From: Ureibacillus aquaedulcis
Lineage (GTDB): Bacteria; Bacillota; Bacilli; Bacillales_A; Planococcaceae
DNA: 64,000 bases
Direction of reading: 5' to 3'
NCBI RefSeq assembly: GCF_030418165.1
Contig: NZ_JAUHTQ010000002.1
Coordinates: 372,001 to 436,000 of the forward strand
Below, one piece after another: positions 16,736 to 24,818 of the stretch. Made by a program: the position numbers and the translations under genes. Each line of letters opens with the position of its first letter. Position 1 is the first letter of the stretch. The notes beneath the pieces are model-generated. The model made no database searches. It was given only the letters and a program-made list of their open reading frames with translations, and was not told where the DNA came from.

Positions 16736-19700
16736 ATATCTTTACCTTCATTCTTTGTTGTTCTTACTGTTTCAATATTCCTTTTTACTCTCCCTTTAAT
16801 CGTACGCCTCGAATGAGTATCCTCTTTGCTGTTTGCTGGAATTGCATTGACTCTAAGAGTCCTGCCTGCCCTTACTTTAATTTTCTTTAAAGGGGCCAAA
16901 TCTTTATGCTTTCTTTTTAGTACACGCATTATCCCCCATAAACCAAGTTCAATATCCCAACGAATGTTGCCTGAACGATACATATAATCGCCAGGTCTAT
17001 TTAAAAATCCACCAGCACCATAGAATAGTTGGAGGTTATCATTGGACCCTACTGTGTTATGATCCACTACAGATACAATAGCCGAATTCATATCCCTTTC
17101 ACTACTAAGGAATTTATGGCCATGTATCGCAAAGGAATGAGCTCTTGCACGATCGGCAGGGAAAGTCAACCTCATGATAATGGGATCTCCAGGGTAGGCT
17201 AAAAAAATTGGGGTACTTGGATCTCCAAACTTCTTGGAACTAAACACCTTGTGGATATCCCTGAATTTTTTTATACGATTACTGAATCTTTCGTTTCGGT
17301 AGTTGAATCCCCTTGAACCTTGGTCTTCGAAATCAGGACGGTCTTCTTCATCCTCATCTTCAAACAGTACTTGAGGGTCGATGATTAAGTTGTCATTCTT
17401 ATCCAACAACCTCACACCATCATGCATTTGAAGACAAAATTCCCTAAATTCAGGTAGGATCGGAACGGAGACAATCAATTGGCTTCCTTTATCAACTTCT
17501 TCTCGTGTTTTTGAATCTAGATAGATTGCGCCTCTAGATTCCGCTATTAACATACCGAATGCTCCATGATGGCGGTGATTTCGGATATCGGCCATATCCC
17601 AGAGGTTTGCTGCTCCAAAGCGTTGATCAATATACCAATAATACGTTCTGCACTCACCTTGCCCAATGGTTTGGTCATAATTAAAGCCAACCGTAGCACC
17701 ATCCGAATGTCTTACATCATATTCAGCCAACTGTGCATGTAACGAGATGCGACTCGATGGCGGGAAAAATGCATCTACAGGCACTTCTGGATAGCCGTGT
17801 CTGCCATGGTGATGATCTTTGCCAGTCAATAAATTTGTTAACGTTACCTCCACATACTCTCCAACATTGGCTCGTAGAATTAGTGGTTCCGGGTTTAATT
17901 TCCCACTTAGGATATCTTCAACATCCTCCATCATGGCAAAGATAATACCATAGGGGTCATGATCCCCATCATCGTTATATTCAATATTGGTATTGAGTGC
18001 CACAATATCATATTTTCGAACCTTGGCACCTTTTGGATATCTTGTCTTTTCTACGATAGCTGGCAGTGGTCTTTCACCCGTTTTTTGCGGTAGCGGTTCT
18101 TCTCTCCATGGGATATCTGAACGATCAGGCAATGGTTTCAAATGCTCTACGCGTTTTTCAAATGTACGGAAGATTCCCCAGTTGCCAAGCCAGAGATCAT
18201 CAATCGATCCATAATGGTAAAGCATGTCGAAATCGCCTTTTCCTTCGATGCTGAATTCCAATGTAAATGATTCGGCAATGGCAAGATGTCGTTGTTGATC
18301 TAGTTCGGAATCCAGATCTCCTCGTTCCCTGTGCCATCGTTGCCTATGAAGGTTAAAACTATGCGATTCTTCATGAGCACCTTGTATCAAGCGGACACGT
18401 ACTGGATCTCCGTTATAGGTCTCGAGTAATGGCGTTACAGGATCTCCATGCATCCATGAGCTGAAGACATAGGCGGGATCACAATGGGGCTCTTTTAATC
18501 GGAATTGCAATGGCTCATTCCGGTAGTTCACACCCATAACTCCAGGGTCATCTGGTGAACCCGGGAAAGGAGGTGGATTTAGTGGATTTCCGTTTTTATC
18601 AAACAACAAGGCAAAATCGTGAACAAATAAATTAATTTCTCTAAAGTCCGGAATAAGTGGATTGACAATCATGCTCTGGGTTCCGGCATTCATTTTTTCC
18701 CCTGTGTAGGGATCCAGGTATTGTGATCCTCTTGGCTCAATGTTGATACTTGCAAATACTCCGTGCTGCTGATGTTCGTTTGCAAAAAGATGGTCATGCC
18801 AGAAGGTTGATTTTAGCTCGACATCTGCAAACCATTGATATCTAATTGTTTCACCCGGCAATACAGAAGAATCATAGTTCCATCCTACATTGGCCCCATC
18901 TGAAACAAGAACATCAAATTTAACGAAATGTACGTGCATCCCTGCCTCATAAGTTCTGTTGACTAATTGAAATGCATTGCCCCCGATTATTTCCGGCAAT
19001 TTATTTGTATATCTAAAACGTATCGCTTCACCAGCGTTGGCACGGATTGTGAGTGGTTCAGGTTGTTTTCGACCACATCTGATATCTTCTTCATCTTCTT
19101 CCAAAACGTAAAGTCTGCCTTCCGGGTCATACCAACCTTCTTTGTTATAAACAATCGGCATTTGAATTAAGGCAACATCAAATTCTCGGATTGGCGTTTT
19201 CTTAGTTGCTGGATTTACAAAAACAGCACCAGGGACAGCATTTTTAGCAAAGTGATTTTCTTCAAGTTTGGTTGACTCTCTGCCGCCCTCTATACCAAGG
19301 GGTGGTCTTGGCGCCTTAAACCCTGGAATACCGGGGATAAAGTTTGGAAAGCCGGGTTTTTCAGGAGTTGGTTTTGGTGGACATGGTCTATCCGGCAGCG
19401 GCTGCAGCGCCTTTATCTGTACACCGTTTGGATAGCACATGCTGCCATCCTGCAACGTATCAAAAATCCTCTGCATCCCCCACATCCCCTCCCCAAAGTG
19501 TGGGTAAAGGTGACAGTGGATGATTACGTCTCCAAAGGCGCCATGCAAACTTCCCGAACCATATGCCGGGGTTACTGTATATTGGGCCTGAGGTGAAATT
19601 GCCTGAACATCAAGAACAGCCGAATCCATATCATTTTGATCAAATAACCATTGATGCACATGATAATGGAAAGAATGGGTTTCTTGAACTCCACCATGGA

Positions 19701-20514
19701 CAAGTCGAATCTTGACGGGGTCTCCTATATATGCTGGCAGAATCGGTGTATCCGGGTCACCAAAGACCCATGAATCATGGTGAACCTCTTCTCCCTCGCA
19801 GTCCGGACATACTACACCTTCCTGAATGAGGCGCATTCGATTTCGCATGGGTTCGGATCGGTAATTTACAAGATGTGTAGCTTCTGGCTGAAGTGTATGA
19901 GGGCTGATTGGTGCTTGGCCAGTTAGGTCATCGACTTCCATCTCATCATGGAAAAACCACCCATATTCCCTGAAGGAAGGTAAAAATGGATTATGGATAT
20001 CTGCATATAACCCGCTGTTTATCGGTTTGCCCGTGACTTGATCGGTCCACCATGAGCCCCTTGGTTCCACGAAAAGCGCACCAAATAAACCATGGACATT
20101 ACTGCCTTTTTCACTGGATAAAGGATTTCCTAAATCCGAGAAAAAATGAACTCCTTCATTATCCACTTTCCATTTATAAAGAATGGTTTTCCCTTTGGGT
20201 ACTGTAGTGTCCGGATTAATTCCGACAAATGCACCGTCCGACGTAAAGACATCATACTCAGCATTTTGAATATGCATCCCTGTGTTAAACGGGAGCTGGT
20301 TTTCAAATAGAACTTCAATTTCATCTCCAACGTTCGCACGAATTACCAAGGGTTCCACTAAATCTACTGTAGAATAAGGATTTAATTCTACTTGCTTTTT
20401 TACGAGACTTTCATTTTCTTTCAACACATACATCATGCCGTTTGGATCATGATCTCCAAACCGGTTCACCACAATTCGGATTGGAATTGCTACAACATGG
20501 TACTTTCTAAGCAT
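16720..20514 (-). CDS. mnxG: giant multicopper oxidase, MnxG-like (Mn(II) oxidase)
   Basis: 1264 residues from the ATG at 20514 (AGGA upstream), similar in size and layout to MnxG of marine Bacillus spores, which oxidises Mn(II) to Mn(IV) oxide. Three large repeats, each with cupredoxin-type strands (e.g. SDGAFVGINPD, SDGANVGWNYD, SDGATVGFNYD). Copper motifs, numbered from the upstream in-frame ATG at 20523: HSFHYHVH (283-290), HCHLYPHFGEGM (336-347, type-1 Cys337, His342, Met347), MHVH (529-532), WHDHLF (575-580). The third repeat has lost most ligands. No signal peptide, as expected for a mother-cell-made exosporium protein. Operon: mnxE-like, mnxF-like (8-nt overlap), this gene, Cys-motif gene. 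Metal specificity is inferred. Confidence 0.85.
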   Translation of the reverse strand: MLRKYHVVAIPIRIVVNRFGDHDPNGMMYVLKENESLVKKQVELNPYSTVDLVEPLVIRANVGDEIEVLFENQLPFNTGMHIQNAEYDVFTSDGAFVGINPDTTVPKGKTILYKWKVDNEGVHFFSDLGNPLSSEKGSNVHGLFGALFVEPRGSWWTDQVTGKPINSGLYADIHNPFLPSFREYGWFFHDEMEVDDLTGQAPISPHTLQPEATHLVNYRSEPMRNRMRLIQEGVVCPDCEGEEVHHDSWVFGDPDTPILPAYIGDPVKIRLVHGGVQETHSFHYHVHQWLFDQNDMDSAVLDVQAISPQAQYTVTPAYGSGSLHGAFGDVIIHCHLYPHFGEGMWGMQRIFDTLQDGSMCYPNGVQIKALQPLPDRPCPPKPTPEKPGFPNFIPGIPGFKAPRPPLGIEGGRESTKLEENHFAKNAVPGAVFVNPATKKTPIREFDVALIQMPIVYNKEGWYDPEGRLYVLEEDEEDIRCGRKQPEPLTIRANAGEAIRFRYTNKLPEIIGGNAFQLVNRTYEAGMHVHFVKFDVLVSDGANVGWNYDSSVLPGETIRYQWFADVELKSTFWHDHLFANEHQQHGVFASINIEPRGSQYLDPYTGEKMNAGTQSMIVNPLIPDFREINLFVHDFALLFDKNGNPLNPPPFPGSPDDPGVMGVNYRNEPLQFRLKEPHCDPAYVFSSWMHGDPVTPLLETYNGDPVRVRLIQGAHEESHSFNLHRQRWHRERGDLDSELDQQRHLAIAESFTLEFSIEGKGDFDMLYHYGSIDDLWLGNWGIFRTFEKRVEHLKPLPDRSDIPWREEPLPQKTGERPLPAIVEKTRYPKGAKVRKYDIVALNTNIEYNDDGDHDPYGIIFAMMEDVEDILSGKLNPEPLILRANVGEYVEVTLTNLLTGKDHHHGRHGYPEVPVDAFFPPSSRISLHAQLAEYDVRHSDGATVGFNYDQTIGQGECRTYYWYIDQRFGAANLWDMADIRNHRHHGAFGMLIAESRGAIYLDSKTREEVDKGSQLIVSVPILPEFREFCLQMHDGVRLLDKNDNLIIDPQVLFEDEDEEDRPDFEDQGSRGFNYRNERFSNRIKKFRDIHKVFSSKKFGDPSTPIFLAYPGDPIIMRLTFPADRARAHSFAIHGHKFLSSERDMNSAIVSVVDHNTVGSNDNLQLFYGAGGFLNRPGDYMYRSGNIRWDIELGLWGIMRVLKRKHKDLAPLKKIKVRAGRTLRVNAIPANSKEDTHSRRTIKGRVKRNIETVRTTKNEGKDIWKDV

Positions 20515-20821
20515 GAAAACCATTCCTAATGTCAGGAATCGGACGTCGATTATCCTTTTCTATATAAAACACTTCAATATCATCAATATGAATTCTAAAT
20601 TCTTCGCCATCCAGCTCATTTATATTTGTAACCTCAGCACAAATGATCAGATAATCGGTTACCACATCTTCAATCCTGCCAATTATCAAAAATGGAAATG
20701 GAGCAATTAAAATTAAAGCCCTCATTCCTATATTTTCCCTGAATTCTTGTGTTACGCCATATTCCCGAAAAGCATTGATATCGGTTGGGTAGTCACATTC
20801 ATTCCTATAATCATTTCCCAT
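20507..20821 (-). CDS. mnxF: MnxF-like small partner of the oxidase
   Basis: 104 residues. A single small barrel: MRALILIAPFPFLIIGRIEDVVTDYLIICAEV then EFRIHIDDIEVFYIEKD. Position (between a second small gene and the giant oxidase) and size match MnxF, which with MnxE forms the accessory subunits of the MnxEFG complex and binds copper. Start ATG at 20821 with AAAGGGTG six bases upstream. The stop overlaps the oxidase start by 8 bases. Assignment rests on synteny and size, not on a clear sequence memory. Confidence 0.65.
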   Translation of the reverse strand: MGNDYRNECDYPTDINAFREYGVTQEFRENIGMRALILIAPFPFLIIGRIEDVVTDYLIICAEVTNINELDGEEFRIHIDDIEVFYIEKDNRRPIPDIRNGFHA

Positions 20822-20854
20822 CGTTTTCACCCTTTCTTTTTAGATTTTGGTCGA

Positions 20855-21145
20855 TTAAATCAATGGTATTCTTCTATCCAGATCAAATTCGGTAAATATC
20901 GCAATATGCTCTATTGGAAAACTTAATGGTGTAGGAAATCTAAAAAATGGTGCATTATGCATTTTAATAATTACTGGATCTAAGGTAATGAAACCGTTAC
21001 CCACGGTCGTAACAACCCCGGTGAATATCGGTCTGAATGTTTGGCCCAGGATATTTAATTGTCTACTTTCAGTTACAAGCAGGATGGATTTACCGAGCAC
21101 TTCCCTGAACAATTGATCACCAAATACATCTTGGGATTCTTTCAT
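20855..21145 (-). CDS. mnxE: MnxE-like small partner of the oxidase, first operon gene
   Basis: 96 residues. After a helical start (ESQDVFGDQLFREVLGKSI) comes one barrel: ILGQTFRPIFTGVVTTVGNG, FITLDPVIIKMHN, LSFPIEHIAIFTEFD. Size and position match MnxE of the MnxEFG manganese oxidase complex. Strong ribosome site GGAGGGGG. A sigma-K-like -10 sequence lies 40-48 bases upstream of the ATG. His and Met residues in KMHNAPFFRF could bind metal (inference). Confidence 0.65.
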   Translation of the reverse strand: MKESQDVFGDQLFREVLGKSILLVTESRQLNILGQTFRPIFTGVVTTVGNGFITLDPVIIKMHNAPFFRFPTPLSFPIEHIAIFTEFDLDRRIPLI

Positions 21146-21184
21146 CTAACTTTCCCCCTCCAAAACGATACTTTTTCTTCAACC

Positions 21185-21193
21185 TATTCTATG
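21185..21193 (-). promoter_or_regulatory. sigma-K-like -10 box before the mnx-like operon
   Basis: Minus strand CATAGAATA fits the late mother-cell consensus CATANNNTA, 40-48 nt before the first gene. I do not see a convincing AC at the -35 position, so the call is tentative. Confidence 0.45.
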
Positions 21194-21308
21194 GAAAATA
21201 AAGTTAAAGACTTAAACAAAAACACAATCAATTTCAAATAACGTAGTCCATCTAAATAAGAATGGCTCAAAAGCTAAAGCGGTATTTTTGACCATTGAGA
21301 CATTCTTG

Positions 21309-22004
21309 CTAACTATTTTTCGATTTTGTTATTTTCAATTTCTTAAGAATTTTTTCAAAGAAAGAGAGGATTCTGCCTTGCTTCATATAAGTAATGTTGC
21401 TTATAGCAATTTCCTTCTCTTTAAATGTTACCTTTCCTTGGCTTACTCCTCGTAGTTTTCCGTTGAAGATATTACTGGTGTAGATGGTTAAGTTCGTGCC
21501 AATCCAACTTTTCAAATTAGTCTGCAGCAATTCCTCAAAAAATTGCTGCCTAAGTGTTTGTTTTTCCGCAACGGTTACTGCAAAATTCGTTAGTAATTTT
21601 CTTCTTAATTCTTCGTCTATCAATATATTTTGATGCGAACCAGGCATATCCGGAAGACCAAAAGGGGTTTTTGCTGAATGGATTGCCCTGTATGGAATCC
21701 AGATTCTAGTTAGGAGTGTCCGGACCATGACAAAATCTCTTCCCACAACAGATACTTTCCCGATGGTATGAATGACCTCATCTTTATTTCTTGAGTAGAT
21801 TTCAACTAGTTGATTTTTTTTCGACTTGAAAAACTTCAGTAAAATCATCTGCTGTTTATAATGAGGCAAGATGGTACCTAAATTCTGCAAATTCACACTA
21901 TGAATATACTCTTGCAGCATTTTCAATTCATGTAATGGCTTAGGACTTGCCGGTGAAGTATATCTATCCTCTTTTTTTAATTCCGGATAATCATTTTCAT
22001 ACAT
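21309..22004 (-). CDS. hypothetical protein with two small beta-barrel modules
   Basis: 231 residues. After a polar N-terminus come two modules, about 65-115 (LVEIYSRNKDEVIHTIGKVSVVG, DFVMVRTLLTRIWIPYRAIHSA) and 165-215 (WIGTNLTIYTSNIFNGKLRGV, KVTFKEKEIAISNITYM), separated by helix. The tail is very basic (KKLKITKSKNS). Same module style as the MnxE/F-like and Cys-motif proteins, and just upstream of that operon in the same direction, 163 nt away. Possibly a homologue of another mnx-operon gene such as mnxD; I cannot confirm that. No catalytic motif. Confidence 0.65.
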   Translation of the reverse strand: MYENDYPELKKEDRYTSPASPKPLHELKMLQEYIHSVNLQNLGTILPHYKQQMILLKFFKSKKNQLVEIYSRNKDEVIHTIGKVSVVGRDFVMVRTLLTRIWIPYRAIHSAKTPFGLPDMPGSHQNILIDEELRRKLLTNFAVTVAEKQTLRQQFFEELLQTNLKSWIGTNLTIYTSNIFNGKLRGVSQGKVTFKEKEIAISNITYMKQGRILSFFEKILKKLKITKSKNS

Positions 22005-22059
22005 AAAAGCCCAATCATCCCTTCAATGTTTTACAAGTAACCAGCTTACTTATCGTTTT

Positions 22060-22068
22060 CATATACTA
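22060..22068 (+). promoter_or_regulatory. sigma-E/K-like -10 box before the membrane protein
   Basis: CATATACTA fits CATANNNTA, 21 nt before the ATG at 22089. The short distance would give a very short leader. Confidence 0.35.
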
Positions 22069-22088
22069 AATACATGGAGGAGATGAAC

Positions 22089-22496
22089 ATGAGTTTATTA
22101 ATACTCTTTGTTTTGATTAGTTATTTGTTTGTATGTAGCTTTACTTATTTATATTTAAAGAAGTTGCGGTATTTGATTAGCTATCATTTAGGGATGAACC
22201 TGGCTATGACAAGCAGCGGCGTGATGGGAATAGCCGTTGGAACACTACTTGGCTATGCATTCCCCTCACATTATTCACTTATTACGATTGTTGCCACTTT
22301 ACTGGCGATGGTTATTGGGGCCATTTTTGGCGCATTAGTCGATTACCAAACATTGCTTACCGGTGTATCAAGCGGACTGATGGCAGGTATAATGGGTCCA
22401 ATGATCGGGGTTGTAGCCGATCTTACCCTTGTCACTTTTTGTTCCTTACTTGTATACGCGATGTTTGGCTTGATGTGTTTTTCCATTAGGTCCTAA
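22089..22496 (+). CDS. small Gly-rich integral membrane protein
   Basis: 135 residues, four or more membrane segments: 1-20 (MSLLILFVLISYLFV), then TSSGVMGIAVGTLLGYA, ITIVATLLAMVIGAIFGAL, GLMAGIMGPMIGVVADL and TFCSLLVYAMFGLMCF. Gly/Met-rich helices (MAGIMGPMIG) are typical of compact helix packing. Start moved to the ATG at 22089 because GGAGGAG ends 6 nt before it. Divergent from the 231-residue gene and convergent with the CopC-CopD gene. Family not recognised; context suggests a role in the metal locus. Confidence 0.65.
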   Translation: MSLLILFVLISYLFVCSFTYLYLKKLRYLISYHLGMNLAMTSSGVMGIAVGTLLGYAFPSHYSLITIVATLLAMVIGAIFGALVDYQTLLTGVSSGLMAGIMGPMIGVVADLTLVTFCSLLVYAMFGLMCFSIRS

Positions 22497-22497
22497 A

Positions 22498-23805
22498 TCA
22501 AGGCAGCGGATTTAAAGATGTTAAAATAGCAACGACAATAATCAGCAAAATCATAAAGATAAAATCTATCATTACCGGTATTTTTAAATCCGCTAGTCTA
22601 CCTCTTTTCATTCTTTTACGAATGATTGCCCCCATAATGACGACGCCGAGCACAATGGCAATTTTCGACAATAAAACAACTCCCCAATCCGTCAACAAAG
22701 CCTCTTTTCCCGGTAAATAGAAATAGGAAATCATGCTGCCCGAGATACTCAGCAAAACAGCACTAATCAAGGCGCCATTTGAAAATACAGGTAGAAAAGA
22801 TTTAACATAGAGCTGCTGCTTACGCCAAAATAGCAGGATAAAAACCAACCCCGCGGCCCAAAAAGCACCAGCAAAAATATGGACACTATTTAAACCAACC
22901 AATAGTGAAGAGGGTTCAAACTCTTGCGTATGACCACTAAGGCTTTTTGCGATGCCAATCAATAGAATCCATAGATAATCAAGCCATTGATTCTTAAACA
23001 ATGTTAGAAAACCAATTAATGATAATGCCAGAGAAACAATCCATAGCTTGCCAAAGTTCGTCTCCAAAGGGAAATCGAATTCAAAACTAATGCCATTTGC
23101 CGTAAAAGTGTTCATTTGGATTAATAGAAATGCGACTAAACCTATCAAATGCAGGAACTGGAAAACCATCCCATAGAATAGAAATCTTTTTCTAAGTTCA
23201 ATAGAATAGGACCTTATGACTTGCCAAATCATTAACCAGCCCATAATCAATAATAATCCAAGATAATAGATTGCTTTGGCGCTATAATTAAATAACTCCG
23301 AAATGTCTATTACACCGTTATCACCTTGGGTCGTGGCCGTATTTTTTCCATTCCCTGAGTCTTCTTTATTAACGGCTCCACCGGCTGCCTCCTCTTTTAT
23401 ATGTTCCTCATTAATTGACGGGTGATGTTGCCATTTCACTTGAAATAAGTAGGAACCTTCAATCGTATGCCCATCATTCGATGAAATCACATAGTATTGT
23501 ACCTTGTAATGTCCATTGGGCAGTGCCGGAATATGGATGGAAATAGTTCTACGATCATCACTGATGGAAAGAGAATTCGTGATAATTTCCTGGTTATTTT
23601 GATCGAATACCTTCATTGAAAAGCTTTTGTCTACTTTACCGCTAAATTTGATTGAAACTTCACTCGGTGACTCTTCAGACACACTACCTGAAACGGGCGA
23701 CTCTTCTTCCACAAAGACGTGGGCATTGACTTGCTTGCCCATCGAAACAAAAAGAAAAGCAATAAATAAGCAATAGATAGTAATTCGGGAAATTTTCAAG
23801 ATCAT
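22498..23805 (-). CDS. CopC-CopD fusion, copper uptake/resistance membrane protein (YcnJ-like)
   Basis: 435 residues. Signal peptide, then a CopC domain whose mature end starts with His (VNAHVFVEEESPVSG) and which keeps the DGH pair (SSNDGHTIEGSYLFQV), the Cu(II) ligand set of CopC. A linker with HHPSINEEHIKEE leads to a CopD domain with eight predicted membrane helices and KSLSGHTQEF / VHIFAGAFWAAGL. YcnJ of B. subtilis imports copper. Next to a multicopper oxidase it could supply its copper (inference). The stop lies two bases from the convergent membrane gene. Confidence 0.85.
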   Translation of the reverse strand: MILKISRITIYCLFIAFLFVSMGKQVNAHVFVEEESPVSGSVSEESPSEVSIKFSGKVDKSFSMKVFDQNNQEIITNSLSISDDRRTISIHIPALPNGHYKVQYYVISSNDGHTIEGSYLFQVKWQHHPSINEEHIKEEAAGGAVNKEDSGNGKNTATTQGDNGVIDISELFNYSAKAIYYLGLLLIMGWLMIWQVIRSYSIELRKRFLFYGMVFQFLHLIGLVAFLLIQMNTFTANGISFEFDFPLETNFGKLWIVSLALSLIGFLTLFKNQWLDYLWILLIGIAKSLSGHTQEFEPSSLLVGLNSVHIFAGAFWAAGLVFILLFWRKQQLYVKSFLPVFSNGALISAVLLSISGSMISYFYLPGKEALLTDWGVVLLSKIAIVLGVVIMGAIIRKRMKRGRLADLKIPVMIDFIFMILLIIVVAILTSLNPLP

Positions 23806-23894
23806 CTTCCTTATCTCCTTTTCTACTACCTATGTTATTCATTGCCTTCATTTTTGGAATCCTTTTTAACAGATTAAAATTCCCGATAAAGCGA

Positions 23895-24731
23895 TTACCA
23901 ACGTTCCCGTTCGTTATTTCTTTCTTTTTTCCAATCAACAAACTCAATTTTGTCCTTTAAAACTGTGACCATTTTTCCGTTGTTTCCTTTAATATCTACA
24001 TAGTCAATACCTACATGCTTCGTTTTCCCTCTAAGACGTCTGTTCCCGACTGTGACCATTTCCAACGGACGACGCTGGTTTCTCAACAGCTTAAAATTCA
24101 AATTATCATCTAAGCGTGCCAAGTTTAGGCATAAATGACATCTGCAATCACAACGGTTGTGAGAATGGGAAAAATCGCGATGCTTATTACAGCTATCACA
24201 ATCGAATAGAACAAAATGGTTTTTCCTCCGTTGGTGACGGCAGTTGCAATCATGATGATTTCCGCGGCAGTGGCTGCTGCCGCAATCATGATGGTGTTTA
24301 TCACGGTGATCACAATCGCAGTCATGCTCACATTCGCAATCATGGTCGTGCATTGAATTGTGATGGCACTTGCAGTCATGATGGTGCCCATGATGTTGTT
24401 GAGTGCATCCACAGTCATGATGATGCACGTGACGGTGACCACATCCACAGTCATCAAGGTGCTCATGACGGTGATCGCATCCACAGTCGTGATGGTGCTC
24501 ATGACGGTGACCGCATCCACAGTTGCAATGATGCTCGTGACAGTGGCCACATCCACACTCGCATTGGTGTTCATGATTGTGACAGCATCTACAGTCGCAA
24601 TGGTTCTTTACGTGGTGATCGAAACCATTTTTTACAAAGTTATGATGGAATCTATCAAAGTAATCATGCTCGTTATTTCTTTGTCGATTGCGTTTAGCGC
24701 GGTTTCTTTCGATTCTCGTTTTCCTTCTCAA
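23895..24731 (-). CDS. His/Cys-repeat metal-binding protein with C-terminal small beta-barrel
   Basis: 278 residues. Residues 1-40 are very basic. Residues 41-201 are an extreme His/Cys/Asp region: by hand count 44 His and 33 Cys in 161 positions, with a 12-residue repeat HxDCGCGHRHEH at about 66-110 and looser copies to 170. Residues 205-278 form a coat-protein-like small barrel (MVTVGNRRLRGKTKHVGID, YVDIKGNNGKMVTVLKDKIEFVDW). TTG start at 24731, seven bases after GGGAGG. No signal peptide or membrane helix. Likely a spore-surface metal-binding scaffold; this is inferred from composition and neighbours. I know of no characterised homologue. Confidence 0.85.
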   Translation of the reverse strand: MRRKTRIERNRAKRNRQRNNEHDYFDRFHHNFVKNGFDHHVKNHCDCRCCHNHEHQCECGCGHCHEHHCNCGCGHRHEHHHDCGCDHRHEHLDDCGCGHRHVHHHDCGCTQQHHGHHHDCKCHHNSMHDHDCECEHDCDCDHRDKHHHDCGSSHCRGNHHDCNCRHQRRKNHFVLFDCDSCNKHRDFSHSHNRCDCRCHLCLNLARLDDNLNFKLLRNQRRPLEMVTVGNRRLRGKTKHVGIDYVDIKGNNGKMVTVLKDKIEFVDWKKERNNERERW

Positions 24732-24767
24732 AATAAAACCTCCCTTCTAGATTTGAGAATCTGCATT

Positions 24768-24776
24768 TAATATATG
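24768..24776 (-). promoter_or_regulatory. sigma-K-like -10 box before the His/Cys-repeat gene
   Basis: Minus strand CATATATTA fits CATANNNTA, 37 nt before the TTG start. No clear -35 AC, so tentative, but it parallels the box at 21185-21193. Confidence 0.4.
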
Positions 24777-24818
24777 CAAACTTTACTAACCCAAGGGAGG
24801 CTAAAACATATTATAGAA

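Noticed and set aside
17733-19170. Several short plus-strand frames inside the oxidase gene
   Set aside because: They are antisense shadows without ribosome sites.
23895-24731. Repeat block considered as a CRISPR array
   Set aside because: Units are in-frame coding repeats of 36 bp without constant repeat and unique spacer structure, and no cas genes are present.
24116-24770. Plus-strand and second minus-strand frames of 130-190 residues opposite the His/Cys-repeat gene
   Set aside because: They are shadows produced by the 36-bp repeat; the frame with the TTG start, GGGAGG site and sensible C-terminal domain is the gene.
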